This document shows positions 1-7,876 of a stretch of 32,222 bases of DNA, one piece after another. Source of the DNA: an uncultured Gammaproteobacteria bacterium (GTDB taxonomy: Bacteria; Pseudomonadota; Gammaproteobacteria; Xanthomonadales; Xanthomonadaceae); contig CAMPGW010000026.1 of NCBI GenBank assembly GCA_946885735.1, forward strand, positions 1-32,222. Direction: 5' to 3'. A model generated the notes under the pieces. It made no database searches. It was given only the letters and a program-made list of their open reading frames with translations, and was not told where the DNA came from. The stretch's first letter is position 1. Each line of letters starts with the position of its first letter. The translations under genes were made by a program, and so were the position numbers.

Positions 1-350
1 TGACCCACCTCGACCTGGTCGAGGACATGCGCGAGCGCAAGCACAAGCTGCTCACCGGCTCGGACGCGGTGGTCGCGCTGCCGGGCGGCTGCGGCACGCT
101 CGAGGAGTTGTTCGAGGCGATCACGCTCAAGCGCCTGGGCCTGTACTTCAATCCGATCGTGCTGCTGAACACCGACGGGTTCTACGATGGCCTGCAGGCC
201 TTCCTTCAGCAGGTGATCGAGCACAAGTTCCTCAACCCGGGCCATGCCGAGATGTGGACCCTGGTGGATCGTCCGGAAGACGTGCTGCCGACGATCCGCG
301 CGACGCCGGCCTGGCGCGAGGACGCGCGCGACTACGCGATCGTGCGCTGA
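1..350 (+). CDS. LOG family protein (Rossman-fold lysine-decarboxylase-like), 5' truncated by window edge
   Basis: Open frame entering the window from the left; the visible part begins in frame at position 3 and ends with TGA at 348-350. It carries the family hallmark PGGCGTLEE, the PGGxGTxxE nucleotide-binding motif of LOG/TIGR00730 proteins, followed by an FNPIVLLN strand typical of the fold. Studied family members are cytokinin riboside 5'-monophosphate phosphoribohydrolases, which release a free base from a nucleotide monophosphate; bacterial ones are often mislabelled lysine decarboxylases. The start and about the first 70-80 residues lie outside the window. The gene is convergent with the TfoX_C gene, 18 nt away. 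The family is clear; the in vivo substrate is not. Confidence 0.88.
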   Translation, partial: THLDLVEDMRERKHKLLTGSDAVVALPGGCGTLEELFEAITLKRLGLYFNPIVLLNTDGFYDGLQAFLQQVIEHKFLNPGHAEMWTLVDRPEDVLPTIRATPAWREDARDYAIVR

Positions 351-368
351 AGGCCGCGCGCGCGGCGC

Positions 369-767
369 TCAACCGTGGTCGTCGGGACCGGCGGACGGCT
401 CGTCGAAGCCACCGAACCCGTCCGGGTCCGGCAGCACTGCGTGCTCGTCCTCGTCATTGCGCGTGGTGGTGACCGGCCCGGCCGCCGGCATGCGCTTGCC
501 CTTGGGCTGCGGCAGCAGCGCCACCGCCGCGTCGGCCTGCAGGATCAAATCGCTGCGGCGTTCGTCGGGGATCTCCTGCCAGTGGCAGTCGAGGATCGCG
601 CCCTCCAGTGCGTAGAGCAGGTTGAGGCTGGGCTTGAAGCCCGCGCGCTTGACCCGAACGTAGGCGGCGAGCGCGCCCACGGCCTTGAGGTCGTCGAGCG
701 TGCGCACGCCGGTCTGGCGCAGCCAGGCCATGGACTTCGGGCCGATGTTGCGCAGCTTCTCGCTCAT
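369..767 (-). CDS. Stand-alone TfoX C-terminal domain protein
   Basis: 132-residue protein. Residues about 3-85 match the TfoX/Sxy C-terminal domain, a small helix-hairpin-helix-like fold: RNIGPKSMAWL near the N-terminus, then SLNLLYALEGA and a conserved HWQEIP segment. About 45 residues of low-complexity acidic tail follow. In Vibrio and Haemophilus, TfoX/Sxy activates competence genes, but this form lacks the N-terminal TfoX domain, so a role in competence is only a possibility. Its ATG overlaps the stop of the upstream fRMsr gene (ATGA at 767-764), so the two are probably translationally coupled. The reading frame continues open upstream through the fRMsr gene, but the domain boundary and the ATGA overlap favour this start. 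Confidence 0.82.
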   Translation of the reverse strand: MSEKLRNIGPKSMAWLRQTGVRTLDDLKAVGALAAYVRVKRAGFKPSLNLLYALEGAILDCHWQEIPDERRSDLILQADAAVALLPQPKGKRMPAAGPVTTTRNDEDEHAVLPDPDGFGGFDEPSAGPDDHG

Positions 768-1246
768 CGCAGGGACTCCAGGAAGATCGCCGCGATCGCC
801 TCGAGGCCGCGCTGGTCGTCGGCGTCGAAGCGGTCGAGGATCGGGCTGTCGAGGTCGAACACGCCGACCAGCGCGTCGCCCTCGAACAGCGGCACCACCA
901 GCTCCGAGCGCGAGGCCGAATCGCAGGGGATATGGCCAGGAAAGGCCTCCACGTCGGCGACGCGCTGGGTCTGGCGGGTCTGCGCGGCGGTGCCGCAGAC
1001 CCCGCGGCCCAGGGCGATGCGCACGCAGGCCGGATGGCCCTGGAAGGGGCCGACCACCAGTTCGCGGCCGTCGAAGAAGTAGAAGCCGACCCAGTTCAGG
1101 TCCGGCAGCGCGTGGTAGATGAGCGCGCTCAGGTTGGCGGCGTTGGCGATGCGATCGCGTTCGCCGGCGAGCAGCCCGCGCGCCTGCGCGGCCAGTTCGG
1201 CGTACTGCTCGGGCTTGCTGCCGGACAGGGCGGCGGTTTCGAACAT
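764..1246 (-). CDS. msrC: Free methionine-(R)-sulfoxide reductase (GAF domain)
   Basis: 160-residue single-domain GAF protein of the fRMsr (YebR/MsrC) family, which reduces free methionine-R-sulfoxide to methionine in the cytoplasm with thioredoxin as reductant. The three family cysteines are present as Cys74 (PACVR), Cys84 (GVCG) and Cys108 (IPCD), along with the substrate-pocket segments NWVGFYF and SELVVPL. The frame extends 19 codons further upstream, but the ATG at 1246 has a good Shine-Dalgarno (GGAGG) and gives the usual family length. Its stop overlaps the start of the TfoX_C gene. It is divergent from bioD across 55 nt. Confidence 0.93.
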   Translation of the reverse strand: MFETAALSGSKPEQYAELAAQARGLLAGERDRIANAANLSALIYHALPDLNWVGFYFFDGRELVVGPFQGHPACVRIALGRGVCGTAAQTRQTQRVADVEAFPGHIPCDSASRSELVVPLFEGDALVGVFDLDSPILDRFDADDQRGLEAIAAIFLESLR

Positions 1247-1289
1247 GCAGGGCCTCCGTGAGCGCCACAGTGTAGCAGCGCACAGACGG

Positions 1290-1301
1290 TAGAATCGGCG
1301 C
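1290..1301 (+). promoter_or_regulatory. Putative -10 box of bioD, leaderless arrangement
   Basis: TAGAAT at 1290-1295 matches the sigma70 -10 consensus at 5 of 6 positions and is followed by only 6 nt before the ATG at 1302. Transcription would be expected to begin at or next to the A of the start codon. No convincing -35 hexamer and no Shine-Dalgarno can be seen. Confidence 0.45.
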
Positions 1302-1988
1302 ATGCATCCCGGCGCGCGCGGCCTCTACGTCACCGGCACCGACACCGGCATCGGCAAGACCGTCGCCAGCGTCGCGCTGCTGCGTGCCTTGCAGGCGCGC
1401 GGGCTGCGCGCGACCGGCATGAAGCCCGTAGCCAGCGGCTGCACCGCCAGCGCCGAGGGCTGGCGCAACGAGGATGCGCTCGCGCTGCAGGCGGCGAGCC
1501 GCCCGTCGCATCCGTACGACGTGCACAACCCCTATGCCCTGCCCGAGTCGACCGCACCGCAGTTGGCCGCGCGCCGCGCCGGCGTCGAAGTATCGCCAGT
1601 GACGCTGCAGGCCGCTTACGCGCGATTGGCGGCCGATGCAGACGTCGTGGTGGTCGAGGGCGCCGGCGGCTGGCTGGCGCCGCTGGCGGATGGCCTGGAA
1701 CAGTCGCAGCTCGCGCACTTGCTGGGTTTGCCGGTGGTGCTGGTCGTCGGCGTGCGGCTGGGCTGCCTGAACCATGCACGCCTGAGCGAGCGGGCGATCC
1801 ACGCCGACGGCCTGCGGCTGGTGGGATGGATCGGCAACCGGATCGATCCCGCTTTCGCCGATGCCCAGGCCTACCGCGAGCTGTTGCAGGACGCCCTGGT
1901 CGCGCCCTGCCTCGGCTGGCTGCCGCATGCCGGCGACGGCGGCGGGCCAACGCACGAATCGCTGCGGCTGGAACCGCTGCCGTTCTGA
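1302..1988 (+). CDS. bioD: Dethiobiotin synthetase
   Basis: 228 residues. BioD makes dethiobiotin from 7,8-diaminopelargonate, CO2 and ATP, the penultimate step of biotin synthesis. The P-loop GTDTGIGKT sits at residues 12-20, KPVASG follows at about residue 41, and the second conserved motif VVVEGAGGWLAPL at about residues 110-125 is typical of the dimeric P-loop enzyme. The gene stands alone here, without bioA, bioB or bioF. No Shine-Dalgarno is visible. Instead a -10-like TAGAAT (1290-1295) ends 6 nt before the ATG, so the mRNA may be leaderless. Confidence 0.95.
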   Translation: MHPGARGLYVTGTDTGIGKTVASVALLRALQARGLRATGMKPVASGCTASAEGWRNEDALALQAASRPSHPYDVHNPYALPESTAPQLAARRAGVEVSPVTLQAAYARLAADADVVVVEGAGGWLAPLADGLEQSQLAHLLGLPVVLVVGVRLGCLNHARLSERAIHADGLRLVGWIGNRIDPAFADAQAYRELLQDALVAPCLGWLPHAGDGGGPTHESLRLEPLPF

Positions 1989-2022
1989 CTTTCGGCAGGG
2001 TCTCGCGTCGGCATCGGCCCGC

Positions 2023-2041
2023 TATACTGACCAGTCCAGTA
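2023..2041 (+). promoter_or_regulatory. -10 box with overlapping palindromic operator candidate of the RND efflux operon
   Basis: A -10 hexamer TATACT (2023-2028) overlaps an inverted repeat with arms TACTG (2025-2029) and CAGTA (2037-2041), spacer 7 nt. It is followed by an untranslated leader and a GAGG Shine-Dalgarno (2056-2059) before the ATG at 2069. A palindrome over the -10 box of an RND pump operon is the usual place for a TetR/AcrR-type repressor. No regulator gene is adjacent, so the assignment is inference. The -35 match is poor. Confidence 0.5.
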
Positions 2042-2068
2042 ATTTCGCAAAGACCCGAGGCGGCTTCC

Positions 2069-3169
2069 ATGCGTCGACCCTTCCTGTTGTTGCCACTCGC
2101 AACCTTCCTCGTGCTCGGCGTGTCCGCCTGCAAGCAGGACGGCGGGCCTGGCGCCGGCGGCCCACCGGGCGGCGGCATGCCGCCGACGGCGGTGGAAAGC
2201 GTGCGCGTGCGCACCCAGTCCCTGCCCAACCAGTTCGAGACCGTCGGCACCCTGCGCGCGGACGAGTCGGTCATCGTGCGCCCCGAAGTCGCCGGCGAGA
2301 TCGAGAAGGTGCATTTCCAGGAAGGCGAGCGCGTCGCCGCCGGGCAGGTATTGTTCACGCTCGACGATGCCTTGGTGCGCGCCGACCTCAACGAGGCCAA
2401 CGCCAACCTGGAGAATGCGCGTCGCGCCTACAAGCGCGCCACCGAACTGGCGCAGAAGCAGCTGATCGCCGGCGCCGACCTCGACACCACCCGTGCCGAG
2501 CTCGACGTCAACCAGGCGCGCGCGGCATCGGCGCGCACGCACCTGGACAAGACCGTCATCCGCGCGCCTTTCGCTGGCGTCACCGGCCTGCGCAACGTCA
2601 GCGCCGGCGACTACGTCAACGTCGGCCAGGAGCTGGTGCAGCTGGTGCGCCTGGATCCGATCGAACTCGACCTGCGCGCGCCGGAAGTGGTGCTCTCCAG
2701 CCTGGCGGTGGGGCAGAAGGTCCTGTTCGGCGTGGACGCGTATCGGGACGAACGCTTCGAGGCGAAGGTGGTGGCGATCGCGCCCACGGTGGATGCCGGC
2801 GGCCGCAGCGTCGCCCTGCGCGCCAGCCTGGAAAATCCGGATTTGAAGCTGCGCCCCGGCATGTCGGCGCGCGTACGCATCACCCTCAGCACCACTGCCA
2901 AGGCGCTACTGGTGCCCGAGCAGGCGATCTGGCCGATGGGCGAGCAGAAGACGGTGTTCGTGATCCAGGGCGGCAAGGCCAAGCAGGTGCCGGTGGAACT
3001 CGGCACGCGCCTGCCCGGCCAGGTCGAGGTGACGTCGGGCCTGAAGGACGGCGACGAGGTGGTGGTGACCGGCCAGCTCAAGCTGCAGGACGGCGCACCG
3101 GTGCAGGCCAAGCCGGCCGCGCCGGCGACCGCGCCCACCGCCGCCAAGGCCGCCCCGGCCGCGGGTTGA
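2069..3169 (+). CDS. RND efflux periplasmic adaptor (membrane fusion) lipoprotein
   Basis: 366 residues. The N-terminus is a lipoprotein signal peptide with lipobox VSAC, so Cys21 would be lipidated and the protein anchored to the periplasmic face of the inner membrane. A Gly/Pro-rich linker (about residues 25-45) leads to the HlyD/MexA-type barrel-sandwich region (VRPEVAGEIEKVHFQEGERV), a short alpha-hairpin (about residues 110-155), the return lipoyl half (TVIRAPFAGVTG), the beta-barrel, and an Ala/Pro-rich tail. It links the pump at 3199 to an outer-membrane channel that is not encoded here. The frame is open further upstream, but the signal peptide and the GAGG site fix this start. Confidence 0.93.
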   Translation: MRRPFLLLPLATFLVLGVSACKQDGGPGAGGPPGGGMPPTAVESVRVRTQSLPNQFETVGTLRADESVIVRPEVAGEIEKVHFQEGERVAAGQVLFTLDDALVRADLNEANANLENARRAYKRATELAQKQLIAGADLDTTRAELDVNQARAASARTHLDKTVIRAPFAGVTGLRNVSAGDYVNVGQELVQLVRLDPIELDLRAPEVVLSSLAVGQKVLFGVDAYRDERFEAKVVAIAPTVDAGGRSVALRASLENPDLKLRPGMSARVRITLSTTAKALLVPEQAIWPMGEQKTVFVIQGGKAKQVPVELGTRLPGQVEVTSGLKDGDEVVVTGQLKLQDGAPVQAKPAAPATAPTAAKAAPAAG

Positions 3170-3198
3170 TCGCGCGCCCCTTCTTCGAGGACTGATCC

Positions 3199-6100
3199 AT
3201 GGTGCTTTCGGACCTGTCGATCCGCCGCCCGGTGCTGGCGATCGTGATGAACCTGATCATCCTGCTGGTCGGGATCATCGCCTACACGCGCCTGCCGGTG
3301 CGCCTGATCCCGAACGTGGACGTGCCGGTGGTGACGGTGGCCACCGGCTACCCCGGCGCCAACGCGCAGGTCATCGAGTCGCAGATCACCAAGCCGATCG
3401 AGGATGCGCTGTCGGGCATCGAGGGCATCGACTTCATCCAGTCGGTGTCGCGCGCCGAGTCGAGCCAGGTGACGGTGCGCTTCCGCCTCGATCGCGACGC
3501 CGACGCCGCGGCGTCCGACGTGCGCGATCGCGTTGCGCAGGCGCGCGCGGCGCTGCCGCTGGATGCGCTCGAGCCGATCGTGCAGAAGCAGGAAGCCGAC
3601 GCGCAGCCGATCATCTACCTGGCCTTCTCCTCGGACCGGCATTCGCTGATCGAAATCGCCGACTTCGCCAACCGCGTGGTCAAGGACCGCGTGCAGACCA
3701 TCCCGGGCGTGGCCCAGGCCCAGGTCTACGGCAACCGTTATGCGATGCGCGTGTGGCTCGATCCCGAGCGCATGGCCGCGGTGCGGATGACGCCGGCCGA
3801 CGTCGAGTCGGCGCTGCGCGCGCAGAACGTCGAGATTCCCGCCGGCCGCGTCGAGAGCCGGCAGCGCGAGTTCACCGTGCTCTCGCCCACCGACCTGCGC
3901 ACGCCGGAGGAATTCTCCAACGTCATCCTCTCGCGCACCGGCGGCTACCTGGTGCGCCTGGGCGACGTCGCCACGGTCGAGCTGGGCGCGGATTCCTCGC
4001 GCTTCCGCGCCCGCTTCAACGGCAACAACGCCATCCCGCTGGGCATCGTGAAGCAGGCCGTGGCCAATCCGCTGGAGATCTCGGCCGCACTGCAGACCCT
4101 GCTGCCGCAGATCACCCGCACCCTGCCGCAGGGCATGAAGGTCGAGGTCGCCTACGACTCCACGGTGTTCATCCAGAAGAGCATCGACGAGGTCTACATC
4201 ACCGTGCTCGAGGCCTTCGTGCTGGTGGCGCTGGTGATCTTCCTGTTCCTGCGCAGCTGGCGCGCGGTGATCATCCCGCTGGTGACGATCCCGGTGTCGC
4301 TGATCGGGGCGTTCGGCATCATGTATCTGTTCGGTTTCACCATCAACACGCTCAGCCTGCTGGCGATGGTGCTGGCGATCGGGCTCGTGGTCGACGACGC
4401 CATCGTGATGCTGGAGAACATCTTCCGCAACGTCGAGGCAGGGATGTCGCCGATGGCGGCGGCCTTCAAGGGCAGCCGCGAAATCGGTTTTGCCATCGTG
4501 GCGATGAGCCTGACGCTGGCGGCGGTGTACGTGCCCTTCGCTTTCCAGACCGGCCGCACCGGCAAGCTGTTCATCGAGTTCGCGCTGACCCTGGCCGGCG
4601 CGGTGATCGTGTCGGGCTTCACCGCGCTGACGCTGTCGCCGATGATGAGCTCGCGCCTGCTGCGCCACGAGACCAAGCACGGGCGCTTCTACGAAACCGG
4701 CGAGCGCGTGCTGGCGGCGATGGACCGCGGCTACAAGCGCGTGCTGTCGGGCGTGCTCGGGCGCGGCGGATTGGTGGTGGCCGGGGCCTTGCTGGTGCTG
4801 GTCGGGATGTTCGGCCTGTACACGCTGCTGCCGAAGGAGATCGCGCCGCAGGAGGACCAGGGCCTGGTGATCGGCTTCGCCAGCGCGCCCGAGGGCGCGA
4901 CGATCGATTACACCGACAAGTACGCCAAGCAGATGGAGGACATCTTCCGGAAGATCCCGGAGCAGAATCGCTTCTTCGAGATCGTCGGCTTCAATGGCGT
5001 CACCTCGGCGATCGGTTTCGTCGGCCTGAAGGATTGGTCCGAGCGCGAGCGCTCGGCGCAGGACGTGGCCAACAGCCTGTTCCCGCAGTTCATGGGCATC
5101 ACCGGGCTGATGGCCTTCCCGGTGACGCCGCCGCCGTTGGGCCAGGGCGGCTTCGGCCAGCCGGTGAGCTTCGTGGTGCAGACCACCGGCAGCTGGGAAG
5201 ACCTGGACACGATCGTCAAGCGACTCACCGCCAAGATCGCCGAGAACCCGCGCCTGACCAACCCCGACAGCGACCTCAAGCTCAACAAGCCGGAGCTTCG
5301 CATCGAACTCAACCGCGACAAGATCGGCTCGATCGGCACCGACGTGGCGCAGGTCGGCCGCACGCTGGAGACGATGCTGGGCGGGCGCCGGGTCACGCGC
5401 TTCAAGAAGGGCAGCGAGCAGTACGACGTGATCGTGCAGATCGCCGACGACGCGCGCCGCACGCCGGAGGACCTGTCGAGCATCTTCGTTCGCGCCGCCG
5501 ATGGGTCGATGGTGCAGATGGACAACGTCGCCACCGTCACCGAGACGGTCGCGGCCAAGGAGCTCAATCACTTCAACAAGCTGCGCGCGGCGACCATCAG
5601 CATGGGCCTGGCGCCGGGGTATTCGCAGGGCGAGGCGCTGGCCTGGCTGGAGCAGGCGCTGCAGGAAGTCGCGCCCGGCGCGCAGTACGACCTGTCGGGG
5701 CAGTCGCGCGAGTTCCGCGAGTCCGGTTCCGACGCCACGATGATGCTGGTGCTGGCGCTGGTCTTCATCTACCTGGTGCTGTCGGCGCAGTTCGAGAGCT
5801 TCGTGGACCCGCTGGTGATCCTGGTGTCGGTGCCGCTGGCGGTGTTCGGCGCCTTCCTGTGCCTGGTGCTACTGAACCTGGGCTCGGGCGCGGGACTCTG
5901 GCACCCCACCGGCAGCTGGAACATCTACACGCAGATCGGCGTCGTGACGTTGATCGGCCTGATCTCCAAGCACGGCATCCTGATCGTGGAGTTCGCCAAC
6001 CAGTTGCAGGAGCGCGGCCGCAGCAAGGCCGAGGCGGCGCTGGAGGCCGCCGGCCTGCGTTTGCGACCGATCCTGATGACCACCGGTGCGATGGTGCTCG

Positions 6101-6300
6101 GCTCGATCCCGCTGGCCTTCGCCAGCGGCGCCGGCGCCGAGGCGCGGCACCAGATCGGCTGGGTCATCGTCGGCGGCATGAGCTTCGGTACGCTGCTGAC
6201 GCTGTTCGTGGTGCCGGTGGTGTACGTGCTGATGGCGCGCAACCGCCACGGCCATGCGGTGGACGCGGACGCCGACGCCGCGGCCCACGACGCCGCCTGA
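3199..6300 (+). CDS. RND multidrug efflux pump, inner-membrane permease (HAE1 family)
   Basis: 1033 residues, the normal length of AcrB/MexB-type pumps. The N-terminus LSDLSIRRPVLAIVMNLII is the first transmembrane helix, and PNVDVPVVTV opens the first periplasmic porter domain. The proton-relay residues are in place: Asp399-Asp400 in GLVVDDAI (TM4) and Lys924 in GLISKHG (TM10). It should be a homotrimer that exports hydrophobic compounds using the proton-motive force, together with the adaptor 29 nt upstream. A GAGG Shine-Dalgarno precedes the ATG. No TolC-like gene follows, so the channel is supplied from elsewhere. Substrate range cannot be read from the sequence. Confidence 0.95.
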   Translation: MVLSDLSIRRPVLAIVMNLIILLVGIIAYTRLPVRLIPNVDVPVVTVATGYPGANAQVIESQITKPIEDALSGIEGIDFIQSVSRAESSQVTVRFRLDRDADAAASDVRDRVAQARAALPLDALEPIVQKQEADAQPIIYLAFSSDRHSLIEIADFANRVVKDRVQTIPGVAQAQVYGNRYAMRVWLDPERMAAVRMTPADVESALRAQNVEIPAGRVESRQREFTVLSPTDLRTPEEFSNVILSRTGGYLVRLGDVATVELGADSSRFRARFNGNNAIPLGIVKQAVANPLEISAALQTLLPQITRTLPQGMKVEVAYDSTVFIQKSIDEVYITVLEAFVLVALVIFLFLRSWRAVIIPLVTIPVSLIGAFGIMYLFGFTINTLSLLAMVLAIGLVVDDAIVMLENIFRNVEAGMSPMAAAFKGSREIGFAIVAMSLTLAAVYVPFAFQTGRTGKLFIEFALTLAGAVIVSGFTALTLSPMMSSRLLRHETKHGRFYETGERVLAAMDRGYKRVLSGVLGRGGLVVAGALLVLVGMFGLYTLLPKEIAPQEDQGLVIGFASAPEGATIDYTDKYAKQMEDIFRKIPEQNRFFEIVGFNGVTSAIGFVGLKDWSERERSAQDVANSLFPQFMGITGLMAFPVTPPPLGQGGFGQPVSFVVQTTGSWEDLDTIVKRLTAKIAENPRLTNPDSDLKLNKPELRIELNRDKIGSIGTDVAQVGRTLETMLGGRRVTRFKKGSEQYDVIVQIADDARRTPEDLSSIFVRAADGSMVQMDNVATVTETVAAKELNHFNKLRAATISMGLAPGYSQGEALAWLEQALQEVAPGAQYDLSGQSREFRESGSDATMMLVLALVFIYLVLSAQFESFVDPLVILVSVPLAVFGAFLCLVLLNLGSGAGLWHPTGSWNIYTQIGVVTLIGLISKHGILIVEFANQLQERGRSKAEAALEAAGLRLRPILMTTGAMVLGSIPLAFASGAGAEARHQIGWVIVGGMSFGTLLTLFVVPVVYVLMARNRHGHAVDADADAAAHDAA

Positions 6301-6324
6301 TCGAAGACATCCCGCTACGCCGGC

Positions 6325-6678
6325 TCAGCCGGTGTAGCGGCAGCCCGAAGTGCAGGTCTCGTGCACGGTCACCGCGCTCAGCTGCGGCAGGGCCGGCTTG
6401 AGCCGCTCCCAGATCCAGATCGCCAGCCGTTCGCTGGTGGGGTTTTCCAGCCCCTCGATGTCGTTGAGGTAGTGGTGGTCGAGGCGCTCGTACAGCGGCT
6501 GGAAGGCCGCCTTGATGTCGCTGAAATCCATCACCCAGCCGGTGTCCGCGCCGAGCTCGCCCGACACCTGCAGCTCGACCGCGAAACTGTGCCCATGCAG
6601 GCGCGCGCACTTGTGCCCGGCCGGGACGTTCGGCAGCCGGTGCGCGGCTTCCAGGCGGAAGGTCTTGAAGATGTCCAA
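6325..6678 (-). CDS. queD: 6-carboxy-5,6,7,8-tetrahydropterin synthase
   Basis: 117-residue PTPS-fold enzyme. QueD converts dihydroneopterin triphosphate to 6-carboxytetrahydropterin in the queuosine/7-deazaguanine pathway. Zinc ligands are His13, His28 and His30. The catalytic Cys24 lies in C-x3-HGH (CARLHGH), the spacing reported for QueD rather than for biopterin-type PTPS (longer spacing). Catalytic Asp67/His68 (LDHHYLND) and the pterin-anchoring Glu107 (HETCTSG) are present. The start is the rare codon TTG (6678-6676); no in-frame ATG or GTG gives a complete domain. No Shine-Dalgarno is evident. No other queuosine gene is nearby. Confidence 0.92.
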   Translation of the reverse strand: MDIFKTFRLEAAHRLPNVPAGHKCARLHGHSFAVELQVSGELGADTGWVMDFSDIKAAFQPLYERLDHHYLNDIEGLENPTSERLAIWIWERLKPALPQLSAVTVHETCTSGCRYTG

Positions 6679-6717
6679 GGGCGGGGTCCGTGCGGCGGCA
6701 CTTCAGAATCGGGGCGC

Positions 6718-6729
6718 TAGGGTAGCACC
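6718..6729. promoter_or_regulatory. Shared promoter core between queD and the UdgX-like gene
   Basis: The 51-nt divergent gap holds CTAGGGTAG. On the plus strand this reads TAGGGT (6718-6723), ending 6 nt before the GTG of the glycosylase gene. On the minus strand it reads TACCCT (6724-6719), upstream of queD with a 40-nt distance to its TTG. Both fit the loose TANNNT -10 pattern. No clear -35 was found, so this is tentative. Confidence 0.3.
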
Positions 6730-7377
6730 GTGTCCCGCCGAATCCCGTCACCGAGCGGTCCGGGCGATCCTGCCGCCGACGGCCTGCCGCCGCCTGGCAG
6801 CTCGCTGCGCAAGCTGCGCAAGGCGGCCGCGGATTGCCGCGCCTGCCCGCTGTGGAAGCCCGCCACGCAGACCGTGTTCGGCGAGGGACCGGCGAGCGCG
6901 CGCATCGTCGTGGTGGGCGAGGTGCCGGGCGACGAGGAGGACCTGAGCGGCAAGCCCTTCGTCGGCCCCTCGGGAAAGCTCTTCGACAAGGCGCTTGCCG
7001 AGATCGGCCTGCCGCGCCGGGAGATGTACGTCACCAACGCGGTGAAGCATTTCAAGTTCATCCGTCGCGGCAGGATCCGGCTGCACGGCAAGCCGAGTCC
7101 GTCCGAGCAACGCGCATGCCGTCCCTGGCTGGAGCGCGAACTGGAGGCGATCCGTCCCGAAGTGATCGTCTGCCTGGGCGCGACCGCGGCGCAGGCGCTG
7201 CTCGGCCGCGGTTTCGGCCTGATGAAATCGCGTGGCCAGTGGCAGCAACTCGGCAATGGCGCGCGCGTGCTCGCCACCGTGCATCCGTCCTGGGTGCTGC
7301 GCCAGCGCGGCAGCGGGGCGCGCGCGGCGGCCTATGCCAGCTTCGTCGCCGACCTGTCGAAGCTTTGCGAAACCTGA
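6730..7377 (+). CDS. udgX: UdgX-like uracil-DNA glycosylase with Fe-S cluster
   Basis: 215 residues in the UDG superfamily (family 4/5-related, UdgX type). Four cysteines suited to a [4Fe-4S] cluster are Cys36, Cys39, Cys130 and Cys148. The uracil-binding motif is GEVPGDEEDLSGKPFVGP (63-80), with the longer GDxEDL insert seen in UdgX, and the second motif is VHPS with His185. Between KHFKF and ACRPWL lies a basic loop with R117-L118-H119. This lines up with the KRRIH loop of Mycobacterium smegmatis UdgX, whose His109 forms a covalent bond to the abasic sugar after uracil excision. The comparison is from memory of the family. Start is GTG at 6730; the first 25 or so residues look disordered. 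Expected role: capture or removal of uracil in DNA. Confidence 0.85.
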   Translation: MSRRIPSPSGPGDPAADGLPPPGSSLRKLRKAAADCRACPLWKPATQTVFGEGPASARIVVVGEVPGDEEDLSGKPFVGPSGKLFDKALAEIGLPRREMYVTNAVKHFKFIRRGRIRLHGKPSPSEQRACRPWLERELEAIRPEVIVCLGATAAQALLGRGFGLMKSRGQWQQLGNGARVLATVHPSWVLRQRGSGARAAAYASFVADLSKLCET

Positions 7378-7432
7378 TGTCGGCGAAGGCGGTGCGATAA
7401 GCTGGGCGGCAATCGTCGCCGGGAGCGGATGC

Positions 7433-7822
7433 ATGCGCTGGATGCTCGCACTGATCGCCTGGATGCTGGCCTTCGCGGCGCTGGCCAACGAAGCCAAGCC
7501 CAAGGCCGCCGCGGCGAACCAGGCCGTGGATGCCCGCCGCAAGCAGCTGGAAATCGCACTGGCCGACGTCTGCGCCCGCCACGCCTCGATCGAGCGCTGC
7601 TTCCTGGTCGTGGGCAAGGACGCCAGGGGCCGGCCCGGCCTGTGGTTCGTGCCGGTCTTCGACGGCGCGCCGGACTCGGCGGCGCTCGGGGCGGCCCAGC
7701 AGGCCTGGCTGCGGATCGTGCCCGGCGCGGGAAGCCTGCCGATGATGTTGCCGGACCGGTCGAGCTGGAAGAAGCAATTGGCAGGCGTACCGGCCATCTA
7801 CGTGCGCACGGCTCGCCGCTGA
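7433..7822 (+). CDS. Small secreted protein of unknown function
   Basis: 129 residues. Residues 1-19 form a classic signal peptide (MRWMLALIAWMLAFAALAN, cleavage predicted after ALA), so the mature product of about 110 residues is probably periplasmic. The mature part starts with a charged/Ala-rich helix, has two cysteines (ADVCARH and IERCFLV) that could form a disulfide, and a compact segment around GLWFVPVFDGAP. GGGAG at 7421-7425 provides a Shine-Dalgarno 7 nt before the ATG. I do not recognise a domain. The following SDR gene appears to have its own promoter, so co-function is not implied. Confidence 0.75.
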   Translation: MRWMLALIAWMLAFAALANEAKPKAAAANQAVDARRKQLEIALADVCARHASIERCFLVVGKDARGRPGLWFVPVFDGAPDSAALGAAQQAWLRIVPGAGSLPMMLPDRSSWKKQLAGVPAIYVRTARR

Positions 7823-7845
7823 AAACCGGCGTCGCGCACCGGGGT

Positions 7846-7870
7846 TAGAATTGCCCCGGGACACGGGAGG
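7846..7870 (+). promoter_or_regulatory. -10 box and Shine-Dalgarno deciding the start of the SDR gene
   Basis: TAGAAT at 7846-7851 is a 5/6 match to the -10 consensus. GGGAGG at 7865-7870 is a near-perfect Shine-Dalgarno. It abuts the first in-frame ATG (7871) but lies an ideal 6 nt from the second ATG (7877), which is therefore preferred. Confidence 0.5.
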
Positions 7871-7876
7871 ATGCGC

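Noticed and set aside
353..366. Perfect 14-nt GC palindrome between the LOG and TfoX_C genes as a terminator
   Set aside because: It has no loop and no T-tract; alternating GC runs of this kind are common at this base composition.
6325..7377. queD and udgX as a 7-deazaguanine DNA-modification (Dpd-like) system
   Set aside because: No dpd, queC/queE or tgtA5-like genes are nearby, the two genes are divergent, and a C-x3-HGH QueD alone is explained by tRNA queuosine synthesis.
7433..7822. Small secreted protein as a toxin or effector
   Set aside because: Only a signal peptide and two cysteines support it; there is no immunity partner, export signature or known toxin motif.
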